64,000 bases of DNA. Origin: DASXVX01 sp036504075 (lineage in GTDB: Bacteria; Bacillota; Sulfobacillia; Symbiobacteriales; Symbiobacteriaceae). This document shows, piece after piece, positions 1 through 8,566 of the stretch (position 1 is the stretch's first letter; every line of letters starts with the position of its first letter). Made by a program: the position numbers and the translations under genes. The notes under the pieces were generated by a model. That model searched no databases. It saw nothing but the letters and a program-made list of their open reading frames with translations, and had not been told where the DNA came from. Where the stretch lies: NCBI GenBank assembly GCA_036504075.1, contig DASXVX010000041.1:1-64000 (forward strand), read 5' to 3'.

Positions 1-1143
1 CCCAACCAGGCCGCCAACAACTACTCCCAGGAATCCGGCGCCGGCACCGAGCCGATCGTCGCCAGCGGGTCCATGGGCGTCAACAACGGCTGGACCCGCT
101 TTCTCGTGGGCGTCAACATCGAACCCCCCGCCGGCACGCCGACCGGCGAGCGCTTCAAATCCGGGCGCCTCGTCGCTATACCCATGGGCCTCACCTACGA
201 CCTCGCCTGGGCCGGTCCGACCCCGACCGAACTCGCCGCCCTCGCCCTGGACGGGACGGTTACGCTCGAGTCCGCCCCCGGCCCGCTGAACAGCCTGCGG
301 TCCACGCCGGACTTCAAGGTCTCCTGGTTCCTGGCGCCTTCCGACTGGGATGCCGTGAAGCGCCCCGGCGGCGCCGTGAATCTGCACCAGGCAACCAGCC
401 TGCCCGGGACCCTGACCGGCTCCACCCCGGTTTCATTGAAACTGGACAGCCTTCCCCCCGACGGCGGGCTGCTCATCGGGGTGATCGACGCCGAGGGCTT
501 GGCCCGCATGGGGAACCTGCCTGAAGCGATCGCCGCCCGGGTGCTGCTGGGCGCCGCCTACGACCCCAAGAAAGCCTTCACCCCGCCCAACGTCACCGAA
601 ATGGTCACCCGACCGGACGGCACCAGCGGGCTGGCCAATAACTTCCTGACCATCCCCGTCAAGGCCCCGGTCGATCTGGCCGTGGAAAGTCTCTCCGCCC
701 CGGCCTCGGTCTCCTGCCCGGACAACCGGCCGCCGTTCCCCGTGACCTGGGTCATCCAGAACCGCTCAACCCGGACGGTAGCGTCCATCCCCTATGAGAT
801 CCGGGTGACCAATGGGCTGGGCACCCGCCCGTTCGCCCGCACCGGCACTTTCCCGCCGGGCGATACGTCGGGGAGCATGAACGTCCCCCTGCGCACCTGC
901 GGTGGGGTCTACACCGTCACCGTGCGGGTCAACCTGCCGGAGCCGGGCGCGGTAAAGGAGACCGATTACGGGAACAACTCCGCTTCGACGACCACCGCCG
1001 TGGATGAGGCGGCCGTGGTTGATGCGGCCAGCCCGGCCGGCGGCAGGGACGACGTCATCATCGTGCCGGACGACTGCCAGGCCAACCCGGACGCCACCAG
1101 CCGGCAGCCCTGCCTCAACTATCCGCATTTGATCATTCCTTGA
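1..1143 (+). CDS. CARDB-like domain protein, 5' end outside window
   Basis: The reading frame is open from base 1, so the N-terminus is missing; the ATG at 73 is internal. The visible part is 380 residues. Residues from about 225 onward (VDLAVESLSAPASVSC, then alternating hydrophobic strands ending in a GNNSAS-type turn) resemble a CARDB/Ig-like adhesion module, usual in secreted or surface proteins. The first 220 residues are not recognised. Nineteen bases separate it from the next gene, so the two are probably co-transcribed. No transmembrane segment is seen in the visible part. Function unknown; a surface or extracellular role is inferred from the fold only. Confidence 0.7.
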   Translation, partial: PNQAANNYSQESGAGTEPIVASGSMGVNNGWTRFLVGVNIEPPAGTPTGERFKSGRLVAIPMGLTYDLAWAGPTPTELAALALDGTVTLESAPGPLNSLRSTPDFKVSWFLAPSDWDAVKRPGGAVNLHQATSLPGTLTGSTPVSLKLDSLPPDGGLLIGVIDAEGLARMGNLPEAIAARVLLGAAYDPKKAFTPPNVTEMVTRPDGTSGLANNFLTIPVKAPVDLAVESLSAPASVSCPDNRPPFPVTWVIQNRSTRTVASIPYEIRVTNGLGTRPFARTGTFPPGDTSGSMNVPLRTCGGVYTVTVRVNLPEPGAVKETDYGNNSASTTTAVDEAAVVDAASPAGGRDDVIIVPDDCQANPDATSRQPCLNYPHLIIP

Positions 1144-1162
1144 TCGGAGGTGAGTCGCGCAC

Positions 1163-2656
1163 ATGCCCCGGATACTCGTTGACCCGGAAGAACTGCGGAC
1201 CCTGAGCGGCGACCTGCGGCGGGCCGCCGACGAGTTGCGGGCCACCGCCCGAAGCTTCCCGCGGGCCATGGACGGACTCGCCTGGGAGTCCCGGCTGGCG
1301 GTTGGCATGGACGCACAGGCGTCGGACGCCTGGCGGTCGGCCGAAAACCTGGCCGGCGAGGCGGAAGCCCTGGCCGGCTTCGCGGCCCGGAAAGCGGAGG
1401 AGTTTGCCGCCGCCGACCGGGCGGGGGTTGAGGCGATGGCCGGCGTGGCGCAGGCCGCGGCCGTACTGGCGCAAGTGGGTGCATGGGACGCCGGCGGCCG
1501 CCTGAGCCAGCTGACGGCCGAAGCGGTGCAGTGGCTGAGGCTGGGCTCGCTCTTTGGGTCCCTGGCCGGGCTGCCGACCATATTCAGCAACCTGGGCTGG
1601 CTGCGGCGGCTGATGCCGGAGGCCGAGCCGCCGGCGGGGCCGGACGCGACGCGACTGCCGGATGACGCCGAGGTCAAGTTCATCCAGCGAGTCTACGGCA
1701 TCGACGAGCAGGGCTACGGACCGCAGACAAAGAAGGCGGTCTGGGACCTGCAGAAGCAGCACGGCATCGAAGTAGACAGCGCGGCGATGATCGGACCGCT
1801 CAGTTGGGGCGTCGTCATGGCGGCCTACCGGGAGAAATACGGCATCGCCGCACCGGCGCCAGCCCCGGCGACCCCGGCTCCGGCCGGGGCTGATATGACT
1901 TTCCAGGGCGTGGACCTGTCCAAGTACTTCACGCCCGCGGAAGCGAAAGCCCTCAAGTACACCCTGACCAAGGAAGGCCGGGGGTTTACCACCTGCCACA
2001 GTTCTGTCTGGTACGAAGGCAAAACGGGCCTCCAGTGGGACGACACGGTGCTGAACTTCGGCATCATCTCCTTCGCCTTTCCGGTCGGCGGCGGCTACGG
2101 CGTGATGCACTCCCTGGTCAACGACCCGGCCGCCTTTGCCGAACTGGAGAAACTGGGTCCGCAGTACCTGCACGATCAGTCCGACCTGGCTGGGTTCCGG
2201 AAGGCATTCAACTCCGGGTCGGACGGAGCCTTGGCCTGGTTCAAGACCCACGCCATGGCGGACGAGCACCATCTGAAGCCCGAATGGCAAGGGCTGCTGG
2301 CCGCCTGGGAGGAGACGGAGCCCAACAAGAAAATCCAGGTCGAAGCGGTGGCAGGCCAGTACATGGCGTCGGCCACCGCCTGGGCAAAGAAGTACGGCAT
2401 CAAGAGCGAGCGAGGTCTGGCCTTCCTCTTCGATGTCAACGTGCAGCACGGCGACGGCCTGTGCGCGCAATGGGATGCCAGCAAGGGGAAACTGCCGTGG
2501 GAACAGTTGGATGAACAGGCCCGGCTGAAAGTAATGCTGCAGGCGGACGATGTGCCTGACAGCATCCGGCGGAAGGCGCCGATTGTAAACGGCGGGGCCG
2601 ACTTCGAGCGGGAGTGGAACCTGAGCTACGCCCGCCCGTGGAAAAAGGAGGGATGA
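1163..2656 (+). CDS. WXG-like / peptidoglycan-binding / lysozyme-like three-module protein
   Basis: 497 aa. Residues 1-110 are a low-complexity, alanine-rich helical module that looks like a WXG100/LXG-type N-terminus (ILVDPEELRTLSGDLRRAA), the kind exported by ESX/type VII systems. Residues about 167-215 match a peptidoglycan-binding type 1 fold (FIQRVYGID, YGPQTKKAVWDLQ). After a proline/alanine linker, residues 244-497 form a lysozyme- or chitosanase-like domain (LKYTLTKEGRG, GLAFLFDVNVQHGDG). There is no Sec signal peptide, in keeping with non-Sec export. GGAGG-type SD lies 9-13 bases before ATG. The last four bases overlap the next ORF (ATGA). Catalytic residues are not assigned with certainty. 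Confidence 0.7.
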   Translation: MPRILVDPEELRTLSGDLRRAADELRATARSFPRAMDGLAWESRLAVGMDAQASDAWRSAENLAGEAEALAGFAARKAEEFAAADRAGVEAMAGVAQAAAVLAQVGAWDAGGRLSQLTAEAVQWLRLGSLFGSLAGLPTIFSNLGWLRRLMPEAEPPAGPDATRLPDDAEVKFIQRVYGIDEQGYGPQTKKAVWDLQKQHGIEVDSAAMIGPLSWGVVMAAYREKYGIAAPAPAPATPAPAGADMTFQGVDLSKYFTPAEAKALKYTLTKEGRGFTTCHSSVWYEGKTGLQWDDTVLNFGIISFAFPVGGGYGVMHSLVNDPAAFAELEKLGPQYLHDQSDLAGFRKAFNSGSDGALAWFKTHAMADEHHLKPEWQGLLAAWEETEPNKKIQVEAVAGQYMASATAWAKKYGIKSERGLAFLFDVNVQHGDGLCAQWDASKGKLPWEQLDEQARLKVMLQADDVPDSIRRKAPIVNGGADFEREWNLSYARPWKKEG

Positions 2657-2871
2657 CCGTGCGGCATTTCCGATTGCGTACACTTCTGGTGGCGGTCGCC
2701 CTGGTCGCCGGATGCGGCGGGGCTTCCACGCCAGCACCGGCACCGGCGCCCGTGACTCCAACGGAAAAGCCGGACAGGTCCGGGCATTCGCCTGGCCCCC
2801 GACATCGTGAGCCAGGACAGTCTGAAGGGCGGCAGCCACGTTTGGCTCCCGCCCTTTCTGAAGTACCGTAG
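2653..2871 (+). pseudogene. Short lipoprotein, probably frameshifted
   Basis: ATG overlaps the upstream stop as ATGA, so translation is probably coupled. The N-terminus is a clear lipoprotein signal (RTLLVAVALVAGCGG) followed by a Pro/Ala spacer. After about residue 40 the frame becomes arginine/proline/glycine-rich and ends at 72 aa. The +1 frame across 2775-2920 instead reads a more protein-like stretch (IRLAPDIVSQDSLKGG, HVWLPPFLKYRR). This suggests a frameshift near 2770-2785, real or a sequencing error. In context it could be an immunity or inhibitor lipoprotein for the upstream cell-wall-active protein; that is speculation. Confidence 0.45.
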
Positions 2872-2886
2872 ACACGACCGCCGGCG

Positions 2887-3813
2887 CTATCCGCCCAGCG
2901 TCGCCTGGGATGAATCTGCGGGGTGAGCGGACGGTACGGCACAGACCGGGCACGCCTCACAGAACGTGACCCGCTCGCCGAAAACGCCTTTGATGGTCTC
3001 AATAGATTCGTCCCATTCATCGGAGGTCCGAGTGTGGACCGTCACCGACCGCGGCGCCAGCGTGATCAGTGCGGAAATCAGCAGGTCTTCATAGTTGACC
3101 TCGCTATCCACCATCTCCACCACGAACTCTTCCAGGTACTCGCTGCGGATGGCGTTGCCGTCATCATCAACGAGCTTGAAGGAGCCGCCGGGGCGTATCA
3201 GCACGTGGACATGATCCATGCGGGGCTCCTGCACATCGACGAAGTACTTGAGGAGCCGGACAAACTCCCGGTACTCCCGCTCCATGAGGAAGTCGTCCAC
3301 CGCCCGGTCGACGGCGTCCTCGAGTTCCTCGACATAATCCCGCAACCGGAAGGTGATAAACCCTTCCAGCACCAGCTCATCGCTGGATTCCAGGTAGTCG
3401 CGGAGGCGATGGAGAATCTGAGCCTTGCGATTTACCCTGTATACCTGTCCGCTGTCCCCGCCGTGGGTGTTTTCGGCCAGGTTCCGTCCCGAGTACCGGA
3501 CGATCGTCTCCTGCTCGTCGAGGGCGAAGTAGTAGTAGGTAGACTTGATGATCTTCTTGATCAGGTCCTGTTCCCACTTCTCCACGATGACATCGGAGAG
3601 CGCACTGGCTACGGAGTGGCGCACCAGCGCGTCGGTGGCAATCGGGGTGTCCGGATCGTCATCGACCCTACAGTCGAGAAACGCGAAGCTCCCACGGTTC
3701 GATTGGCCGATGCGTATATTGACGCCCTCTCCCTGGAGAAACCGAAACTCGTCATCCAGACGCTGGCGAATGGCTTCGATCCCTTCGGCGGTCCCTATCG
3801 TGATTGCTTGCAC
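2887..3813 (-). CDS. ytxC: YtxC-type putative sporulation protein
   Basis: 308 aa from the GTG at 3813, chosen because an AAAGGGGTG SD lies just upstream and the protein then starts MQAITIGTAEGIEAIRQRL; the longer ATG frame adds 51 non-homologous residues. Features fitting the YtxC family are the central acidic/aromatic segment (IVEKWEQDLIKKII, YYYFALDE) and FITFRLRDYVEELEDAVDRA, with a conserved C-terminal half. The family is restricted to spore-forming Firmicutes and has no known biochemical activity. Cytosolic, no signal peptide. It is convergent with the lipoprotein fragment upstream of it in the window. Confidence 0.75.
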   Translation of the reverse strand: MQAITIGTAEGIEAIRQRLDDEFRFLQGEGVNIRIGQSNRGSFAFLDCRVDDDPDTPIATDALVRHSVASALSDVIVEKWEQDLIKKIIKSTYYYFALDEQETIVRYSGRNLAENTHGGDSGQVYRVNRKAQILHRLRDYLESSDELVLEGFITFRLRDYVEELEDAVDRAVDDFLMEREYREFVRLLKYFVDVQEPRMDHVHVLIRPGGSFKLVDDDGNAIRSEYLEEFVVEMVDSEVNYEDLLISALITLAPRSVTVHTRTSDEWDESIETIKGVFGERVTFCEACPVCAVPSAHPADSSQATLGG

Positions 3814-3964
3814 GGCCGTTTCACCCCTTTTGCAGGGATTCGGCTTCGATGCGCTCGAAACCGAAGGCATCTGCCGTACTAGTATATGACCCGCCGCGAA
3901 AGAGTTATACGGCAGGGGTGTTCTCAGTTTTCCGCATTTCATCCTTTTCTGGTGATAGTCCGCC

Positions 3965-3996
3965 AAAAAAATGCCCGCTGCAACCGGGCAGCGGGC
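3965..3996 (-). terminator. Rho-independent terminator after the VKOR/DsbA pair
   Basis: Perfect 9-bp stem GCCCGCTGC / GCAGCGGGC with a 6-base loop; read on the minus strand it is followed by a run of seven T. It lies 30 bases past the VKOR stop. Confidence 0.85.
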
Positions 3997-4026
3997 AATC
4001 GATGCGGTTCGGTCAGACGGCGATGG

Positions 4027-4464
4027 CTAGGCTGATTCGGCCGCGGACTGGCGATACGCCAATATGGCGAGGACGAAAATCAGCGTCATGACCACGGCCG
4101 AGCCGACGCACCACTTGCAGATGGCAATAATGACAAAGAGCTCAAGGTACGTCAGATACGCCGAGAACAGGACGCCGGCCAGCGAAATGCCGAACAGCGC
4201 CAGCACGACCAGCGGCTGCTGCTCAGGTCTGGTCAGCGCCAAAGCGGCAAGGACAATGAGCGCCACGTACACGACAGCGCCCAACACGGGAATCGGAATC
4301 GGGCCGATCCAGGCATAGGGACTGAGTTGCACCTGGGAACAGCCGCTGCTGCCACTGCAGATCGGCGTGCCGCCGGTCAGGTACTCGAATGCCAGATACA
4401 CAGAAATGCCCAGGCCGGCAAAACTGAGGGCGAGCAGCCCCTGCAGGGTACGCCGGAGCGTCAT
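4027..4464 (-). CDS. Vitamin K epoxide reductase (VKOR) family membrane protein
   Basis: 145 aa with four predicted transmembrane helices. It carries the VKOR cysteine pairs: a loop pair in CSGSSGC (about residues 36-42) and the active CKWC (about 116-119). Bacterial VKOR proteins reoxidise DsbA-like oxidases and pass electrons to quinone. The gene follows the DsbA-like gene with only 2 bases between them and shares its terminator, so the two probably form an oxidative protein-folding pair at the outer face of the membrane, replacing DsbB. The absence of a fused thioredoxin domain fits its pairing with a separate DsbA. Confidence 0.88.
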   Translation of the reverse strand: MTLRRTLQGLLALSFAGLGISVYLAFEYLTGGTPICSGSSGCSQVQLSPYAWIGPIPIPVLGAVVYVALIVLAALALTRPEQQPLVVLALFGISLAGVLFSAYLTYLELFVIIAICKWCVGSAVVMTLIFVLAILAYRQSAAESA

Positions 4465-4466
4465 GG

Positions 4467-5201
4467 CTACTTCACCGCCTCTTTAACCGCCTTGACAAAG
4501 TCGCCATCCTTTACAAGCTTGCCGTTCACGAGGAAGCTGGGGGTGCCCTCCAGGCGGAGGTTCTCGGCCTCCTTCGACTGCTGCTTGACTCTGGATGAGT
4601 ACGTGTGGGAGTCGAGGCACTTGTTGAACGCTACCGGCTCCAGGCCCAGCGTGGCGCCGAACTGCTTCAGGCGGCTGAGGACGAAATTGCCCTTGCCCTC
4701 GCCGTTCTGGTGCTCATAGAGGTAATCGTGCATCGCCCAGAATTTGCCCTGGTCGCCGGCGCATTCCGCCGCTTCGGCGGCCCACTGAGACTCAGAGCCA
4801 CCGACGTTGGCATCGACGACGATGAAATGCTTGAAGGTAAACTGCACCTGACCGGAGGTGATCAGCGGCTCCAGCAGGGGCTCCTGCTTCATGTGCGCCA
4901 CGCCACAGCTCGGACACTGGAAGTCGCCGTATTCGACCAGTTTGACTTTCGCCGAGTCCGGCCCCTTGACGCTTCCTTTGGCGCCCAGTTCGGCGTCCGT
5001 CTTGACCGGGCCGGCGGGCGCCGGAACCGAACCGGTGGGCGCCGGAACCGAACCGGCGGTGCCGGAGGGCGTCTTGGACTGGTTAGAGAAGTAGCTGACC
5101 CCAATCAGAAGCCCGACGACGACCACAACCGCCGCCACGATCCACCCGATCGGTGAAGTCGCTTTTTTCGGCTGCTTGCGGCCAGGGCTATTCTTACCCA
5201 T
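4467..5201 (-). CDS. Membrane-anchored DsbA-type thiol:disulfide oxidoreductase
   Basis: 244 aa from ATG 5201, preceded by AAAAGGAGCG; upstream in-frame ATGs lie inside an 18-bp repeat array and are not used here. It has a basic cytoplasmic start (MGKNSPGRKQPKK), one transmembrane helix (IGWIVAAVVVVVGLLIG) and a Pro/Gly/Ser/Ala linker with a duplicated GSVPAP unit. The DsbA/thioredoxin_4 domain follows, with active site CPSC in YGDFQCPSCG and cis-Pro motif GTPSFLVNG. Together with the VKOR gene it forms an extracytoplasmic disulfide-forming operon. The linker repeat is itself a short tandem duplication. Confidence 0.88.
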   Translation of the reverse strand: MGKNSPGRKQPKKATSPIGWIVAAVVVVVGLLIGVSYFSNQSKTPSGTAGSVPAPTGSVPAPAGPVKTDAELGAKGSVKGPDSAKVKLVEYGDFQCPSCGVAHMKQEPLLEPLITSGQVQFTFKHFIVVDANVGGSESQWAAEAAECAGDQGKFWAMHDYLYEHQNGEGKGNFVLSRLKQFGATLGLEPVAFNKCLDSHTYSSRVKQQSKEAENLRLEGTPSFLVNGKLVKDGDFVKAVKEAVK

Positions 5202-5214
5202 GCTATCGCTCCTT

Positions 5215-5283
5215 TTGATTGTCGCTCCACATTGATTGTCGCTCCACATTGATTGGCGCTCCACATTGATTGGCGCTCCACAG
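5215..5283. repeat. Four tandem 18-bp units upstream of the DsbA-like gene
   Basis: The unit TTGATTGTCGCTCCACA(T) is repeated four times; two units have T and two have G at the same position. Read on the minus strand each unit contains GGAGCG followed 7 bases later by ATG, so each mimics the true ribosome-binding region of the adjacent gene (AAGGAGCG-ATAGC-ATG). Confidence 0.85.
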
Positions 5284-5455
5284 AATAAAATTCCTTGCCC
5301 GATTCGACAATCCCTGCTGAGGCAAATCACTGGAAGCAGGAGCCATTATAACCCGATGGCGCCCGGGCTATCCGCGTGCGCCCGGGGGGACGGCCACCTG
5401 ACGCTGCCATTCGGTTACGACTGTGATACCATGTTCACATGAAGGAGGCGAAAGC

Positions 5456-6439
5456 ATGGTTCCACTCTACCCCCTGCGGTTGCAGCCGATCTTTAAAGAA
5501 CGGGTCTGGGGCGGACGGGCGCTGGAAGCGTTTTACGGCAGCGGTCTGCCCGCCGGGGCCATCGGCGAGGCCTGGGTGCTGGGCGAGCACGCCCAGGGCA
5601 CCAGCGTCGTCACCAACGGCCCGCTGGCCGGGAGCGACCTGACGGCGCTCCGGCTGGCGTACGGCCCGGCGCTGCTGGGCAGCAAGAGCGCGCCGGCGCC
5701 CGGCGGCCGGTGCCCGCTGCTGATTAAACTGCTGGACGCCCGGGACGACCTCTCCGTGCAAGTCCACCCGGCGGACGGCGACCCGCGCCTGCCGCCCGGC
5801 GAGCCAGGCAAGACGGAAATGTGGTACGTGCTCTCCGCGGATCCCGGCGCCAGCATCGTGTATGGCCTGGCGGAAGGCGTGGATGCGGGGGCGTTCACGA
5901 AGGCGGTACGATCGGGTGAGACCATGCGCTGCCTCCGCAAGCTGCGGGTACAGCCCGGCGATGTCTTCTACGTGCCGTCCGGGACCATTCACGCCCTGGG
6001 GGCCGGGGTGGTGGTGGCGGAAGTGCAGCAGTCGTCGGACACGGTCTACCGGGTCTACGACTACGACCGGTTGGGGTTGGACGGCAAGCCGCGGGATCTG
6101 CACGTGGAACGGGCTCTGGAAGTGACGAGCTATGCGGCGCCGCCGGCAGTCGTCCGGTCGGAAGAACCGCCGCTGAACCGCTGGCAGCCGCTGGTGTGCA
6201 GCCCGTATTTCGTCGTGGAACTGGGCCGCTGCGAAACCGCCTGGGAGACCGCCACCGATCCGGGGGGCTTTGAGGCGCTGCTGGTGGTGGAAGGCCAGGG
6301 CGCCATCGCCTGGGACGGCGTGGAGGGCAAGATTGGGGCGGAAACGATCGGGAAGGGCGACACCCTGCTGATTCCAGCCGCCCTCCCCGCGTACCGGCTC
6401 ACCGGCGCCCTGACCGTGCTGCGCTCCCGGCTGCCTTAA
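5456..6439 (+). CDS. manA: Mannose-6-phosphate isomerase, class I
   Basis: 327 aa. ATG 5456 is chosen because GAAGGAGG lies 8 bases upstream and the protein then begins with the family start (YPLRLQPIFKERVWGG). It is a zinc-dependent cupin that interconverts mannose-6-phosphate and fructose-6-phosphate. Visible signatures are DLSVQVHPAD (metal His), GKTEMWYVL (metal Glu), VPSGTIHALGAG and YRVYDYDR. The length matches the short Firmicute form. It is convergent with a phosphohexomutase; the two stop codons overlap by four bases. Together they could feed mannose-1-phosphate or glucose-1-phosphate into surface polysaccharides. Confidence 0.92.
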   Translation: MVPLYPLRLQPIFKERVWGGRALEAFYGSGLPAGAIGEAWVLGEHAQGTSVVTNGPLAGSDLTALRLAYGPALLGSKSAPAPGGRCPLLIKLLDARDDLSVQVHPADGDPRLPPGEPGKTEMWYVLSADPGASIVYGLAEGVDAGAFTKAVRSGETMRCLRKLRVQPGDVFYVPSGTIHALGAGVVVAEVQQSSDTVYRVYDYDRLGLDGKPRDLHVERALEVTSYAAPPAVVRSEEPPLNRWQPLVCSPYFVVELGRCETAWETATDPGGFEALLVVEGQGAIAWDGVEGKIGAETIGKGDTLLIPAALPAYRLTGALTVLRSRLP

Positions 6440-8166
6440 GCCCGCACATCTAACCCCACGCAGGCCACGGCTGCCGCCTTGACCGCCTGCAGGAGGGCCT
6501 CCGCCGCCGCCGCGTCCCCTCCCAGCACGGAGACGTAGACTTTCAGCTTCGGCTCCGTGCCGGACGGCCGGACCATGACGAATCCCCCGTCAGCAAAGCG
6601 ATAGTGCAGCACGTTGGCCCTGCCCAGGGCCAGCGGGTAGGTCTGGCCCGATGCCGTCTCCCGCCCGGCGCCGACCAGGTAATCGTCGGCGAAGGCCACG
6701 GGGACCGGGCCAAACGCGGCGGGCGGATGCGAGCGGAGGCGGTCCATCAGACCGGCGATCTGATGCTGGCCGTCTTTGCCCGGCAGGTGGACGTTGTGCT
6801 GCTCCTCCCGGAAGTGCCCATACTGGCGCCAGAGCCGGGCGAGCGCATCGATCAGCGTGCCTCCGGCGGCCTTGTGCCAGGCAGCGGCTTCTGCCACCAG
6901 CAAGGCCGCCATCACCGCGTCCTTGTCCCGGACGAATGGGGCGCCCAGGTAGCCGTAGCTCTCCTCGAAGCCGAAGAGGAACGTGTGCCGGCCGGTCTCT
7001 TCGAATTCCCGGATCAGGTCGCCGATGAACTTGAAGCCAATGTGCGTCTGCAGCAGGGTCACGCCGCGCTCCGCGCAGAGCCCGGCGACCAGGTTCGATG
7101 TGGCGATCGACTTGACGACCGCCCCGTTCTCCGGCAAATCGCCCCGGGCGACCCGGGACGCGAGCAGGTAGTCCACCAGCAGCGCCCCGATCTCGTTGCC
7201 GGAGAGCAGCCGGTAAGTGGCGCCGTCGCGGGCCATGACCCCGAGCCGGTCGGCATCCGGGTCGGTGGCTAGAATCACGTCCGGCTGCTCGTGGGCCGCC
7301 TCGGCCAGGGCCAGGGCGTACACGTCCGGCTCTTCCGGGTTCGGCGTGCGCACCGTGGCGAAGTCCGGGTCGGGTTCCGCCTGCGCCGCCACCACCCGAA
7401 CCCGGTAGCCTGCCTCCGTGAGCGCCTGCCGGACCGGCATCAGCCCGGTGCCGTGCAGCGGCGTGTAGAGAATCCGGCAGGCGGCCCGTTGCGCGGGCGT
7501 GGTGGTCACCAGTCCCAGCAACCGGTCCAGGTAGGCCCGGTCGACCTCGGGCTCCACCGGCATCAGCAGCCCCTGCGCCCGGGCCTCCTCCTCCGGCAGG
7601 GGTTCCAGCGTGGTAATGTCCGCCACGCCCGCCATGCAGACCGCAATCGCCGCCGACCGGTCCGGGGGCATCTGCCCGCCGTCCTCCCAGTAGACCTTGT
7701 ACCCGTTGTACGCCGGCGGGTTGTGACTGGCCGTGATCACAATGCCGGCGATGGCCGCGAGTTCCCGCACGGCAAACGAAAGCATGGGCGTCGGGCGCAG
7801 CTCCGGCCACAGGTATGCCCGCACACCCAGGGCGTTCAGCATCAGCGCCGCCTCCCGGGCGAACTCCGGGGAGCACCGCCGGTTGTCGTAGGCGATCACC
7901 ACGCCGCGCTGCCGGGCCTCGTCGCCGAACCGCTGGATATACGCCCCCAGACCGTAGGCGGCCTGGCGCACCGTGTACCGGTTCATCCGGTTCGTGCCGG
8001 CGCCGATCACCCCCCGGAGTCCGCCGGTGCCAAACTCCAGATCCTTATAGAACCGATCTTCGATGGCCTTTTGGTCGCCGACGATCGCCGCCAGTTCCGC
8101 CCGGATCGTTTCGTCAAAGTAAGGATCCCGCGACCAGGCCAGGTACAGGTCCCTGCTTCTGTTCAA
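6436..8166 (-). CDS. pgcA: Phospho-sugar mutase (phosphoglucomutase/phosphomannomutase)
   Basis: 576 aa from TTG 8166, chosen because GAGGAG precedes it by 8 bases; the longer frame starts inside the upstream hairpin. It belongs to the alpha-D-phosphohexomutase family of about 580 aa typical of B. subtilis PgcA. The phosphoserine loop is TASHNPPAYNGYKVYW, the Mg site DPDADRLGV, the sugar loop FGFEESYGYL and the C-terminal phosphate site RPSGTEPK. It interconverts hexose 1- and 6-phosphates for cell-wall or teichoic-acid glycosylation, which suits its place beside dlt genes and manA. Confidence 0.9.
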   Translation of the reverse strand: MNRSRDLYLAWSRDPYFDETIRAELAAIVGDQKAIEDRFYKDLEFGTGGLRGVIGAGTNRMNRYTVRQAAYGLGAYIQRFGDEARQRGVVIAYDNRRCSPEFAREAALMLNALGVRAYLWPELRPTPMLSFAVRELAAIAGIVITASHNPPAYNGYKVYWEDGGQMPPDRSAAIAVCMAGVADITTLEPLPEEEARAQGLLMPVEPEVDRAYLDRLLGLVTTTPAQRAACRILYTPLHGTGLMPVRQALTEAGYRVRVVAAQAEPDPDFATVRTPNPEEPDVYALALAEAAHEQPDVILATDPDADRLGVMARDGATYRLLSGNEIGALLVDYLLASRVARGDLPENGAVVKSIATSNLVAGLCAERGVTLLQTHIGFKFIGDLIREFEETGRHTFLFGFEESYGYLGAPFVRDKDAVMAALLVAEAAAWHKAAGGTLIDALARLWRQYGHFREEQHNVHLPGKDGQHQIAGLMDRLRSHPPAAFGPVPVAFADDYLVGAGRETASGQTYPLALGRANVLHYRFADGGFVMVRPSGTEPKLKVYVSVLGGDAAAAEALLQAVKAAAVACVGLDVRA

Positions 8167-8191
8167 ACCGCCAACTCCTCGCCCGGAAAAC

Positions 8192-8227
8192 GTCAGGGGC
8201 CGTAGCCTTATAGCTACGGCCCCTGAC
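8192..8227 (-). terminator. Strong hairpin between dltC and pgcA
   Basis: A perfect 15-bp inverted repeat, GTCAGGGGCCGTAGC / GCTACGGCCCCTGAC, with a 6-base loop. On the minus strand it is followed by GTTTTCC, so it likely terminates the dlt operon about 40 bases after the dltC stop. Confidence 0.75.
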
Positions 8228-8264
8228 CGTCCGCAAGAACCTGGCTGGCCCCGCACATCTGCGC

Positions 8265-8510
8265 TTACTCGTGCCCAAGTCGCTCCGCCACGATGGCTGC
8301 GATCCGATTCGGCGTCGCCCAGGCTTCCGGATCGAACTCCGCCGGGGAGAACCCCGTGCCAAGCTCCTCGTCCAGCGCCACCATGAGCTCCACGGTGCCA
8401 AACGAATCGATCAGCCCCGTCTCGTAGAGGTGGACGTCCGGATTCCGGAGCACTTCCTCGTCCTTCGCCACCCGGGCGATTACCTGCAGCACCTGCTCAC
8501 GTATGCTCAT
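8265..8510 (-). CDS. dltC: D-alanyl carrier protein DltC
   Basis: 81 aa, the usual DltC length. It has the phosphopantetheine attachment motif DSFGTVELM, in which Ser36 carries the arm, and acidic helices as in acyl carrier proteins. It accepts D-alanine from DltA for transfer to teichoic acids. It lies on the same strand as dltB but is separated from it by about 250 bases containing an inverted-repeat element, unlike the tight dltB-dltC junction of most operons. Confidence 0.9.
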   Translation of the reverse strand: MSIREQVLQVIARVAKDEEVLRNPDVHLYETGLIDSFGTVELMVALDEELGTGFSPAEFDPEAWATPNRIAAIVAERLGHE

Positions 8511-8566
8511 GCCTGAACCCTCGCTTCTGTAGATAAGGTTGGTCCGGTCATTCCGTCGGGCATCGT

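Noticed and set aside
1133..2953. A 606-aa minus-strand ORF opposite the WXG-like/lysozyme-like gene
   Set aside because: Composition is that of a complementary-strand shadow; the plus strand has recognisable modules and SD.
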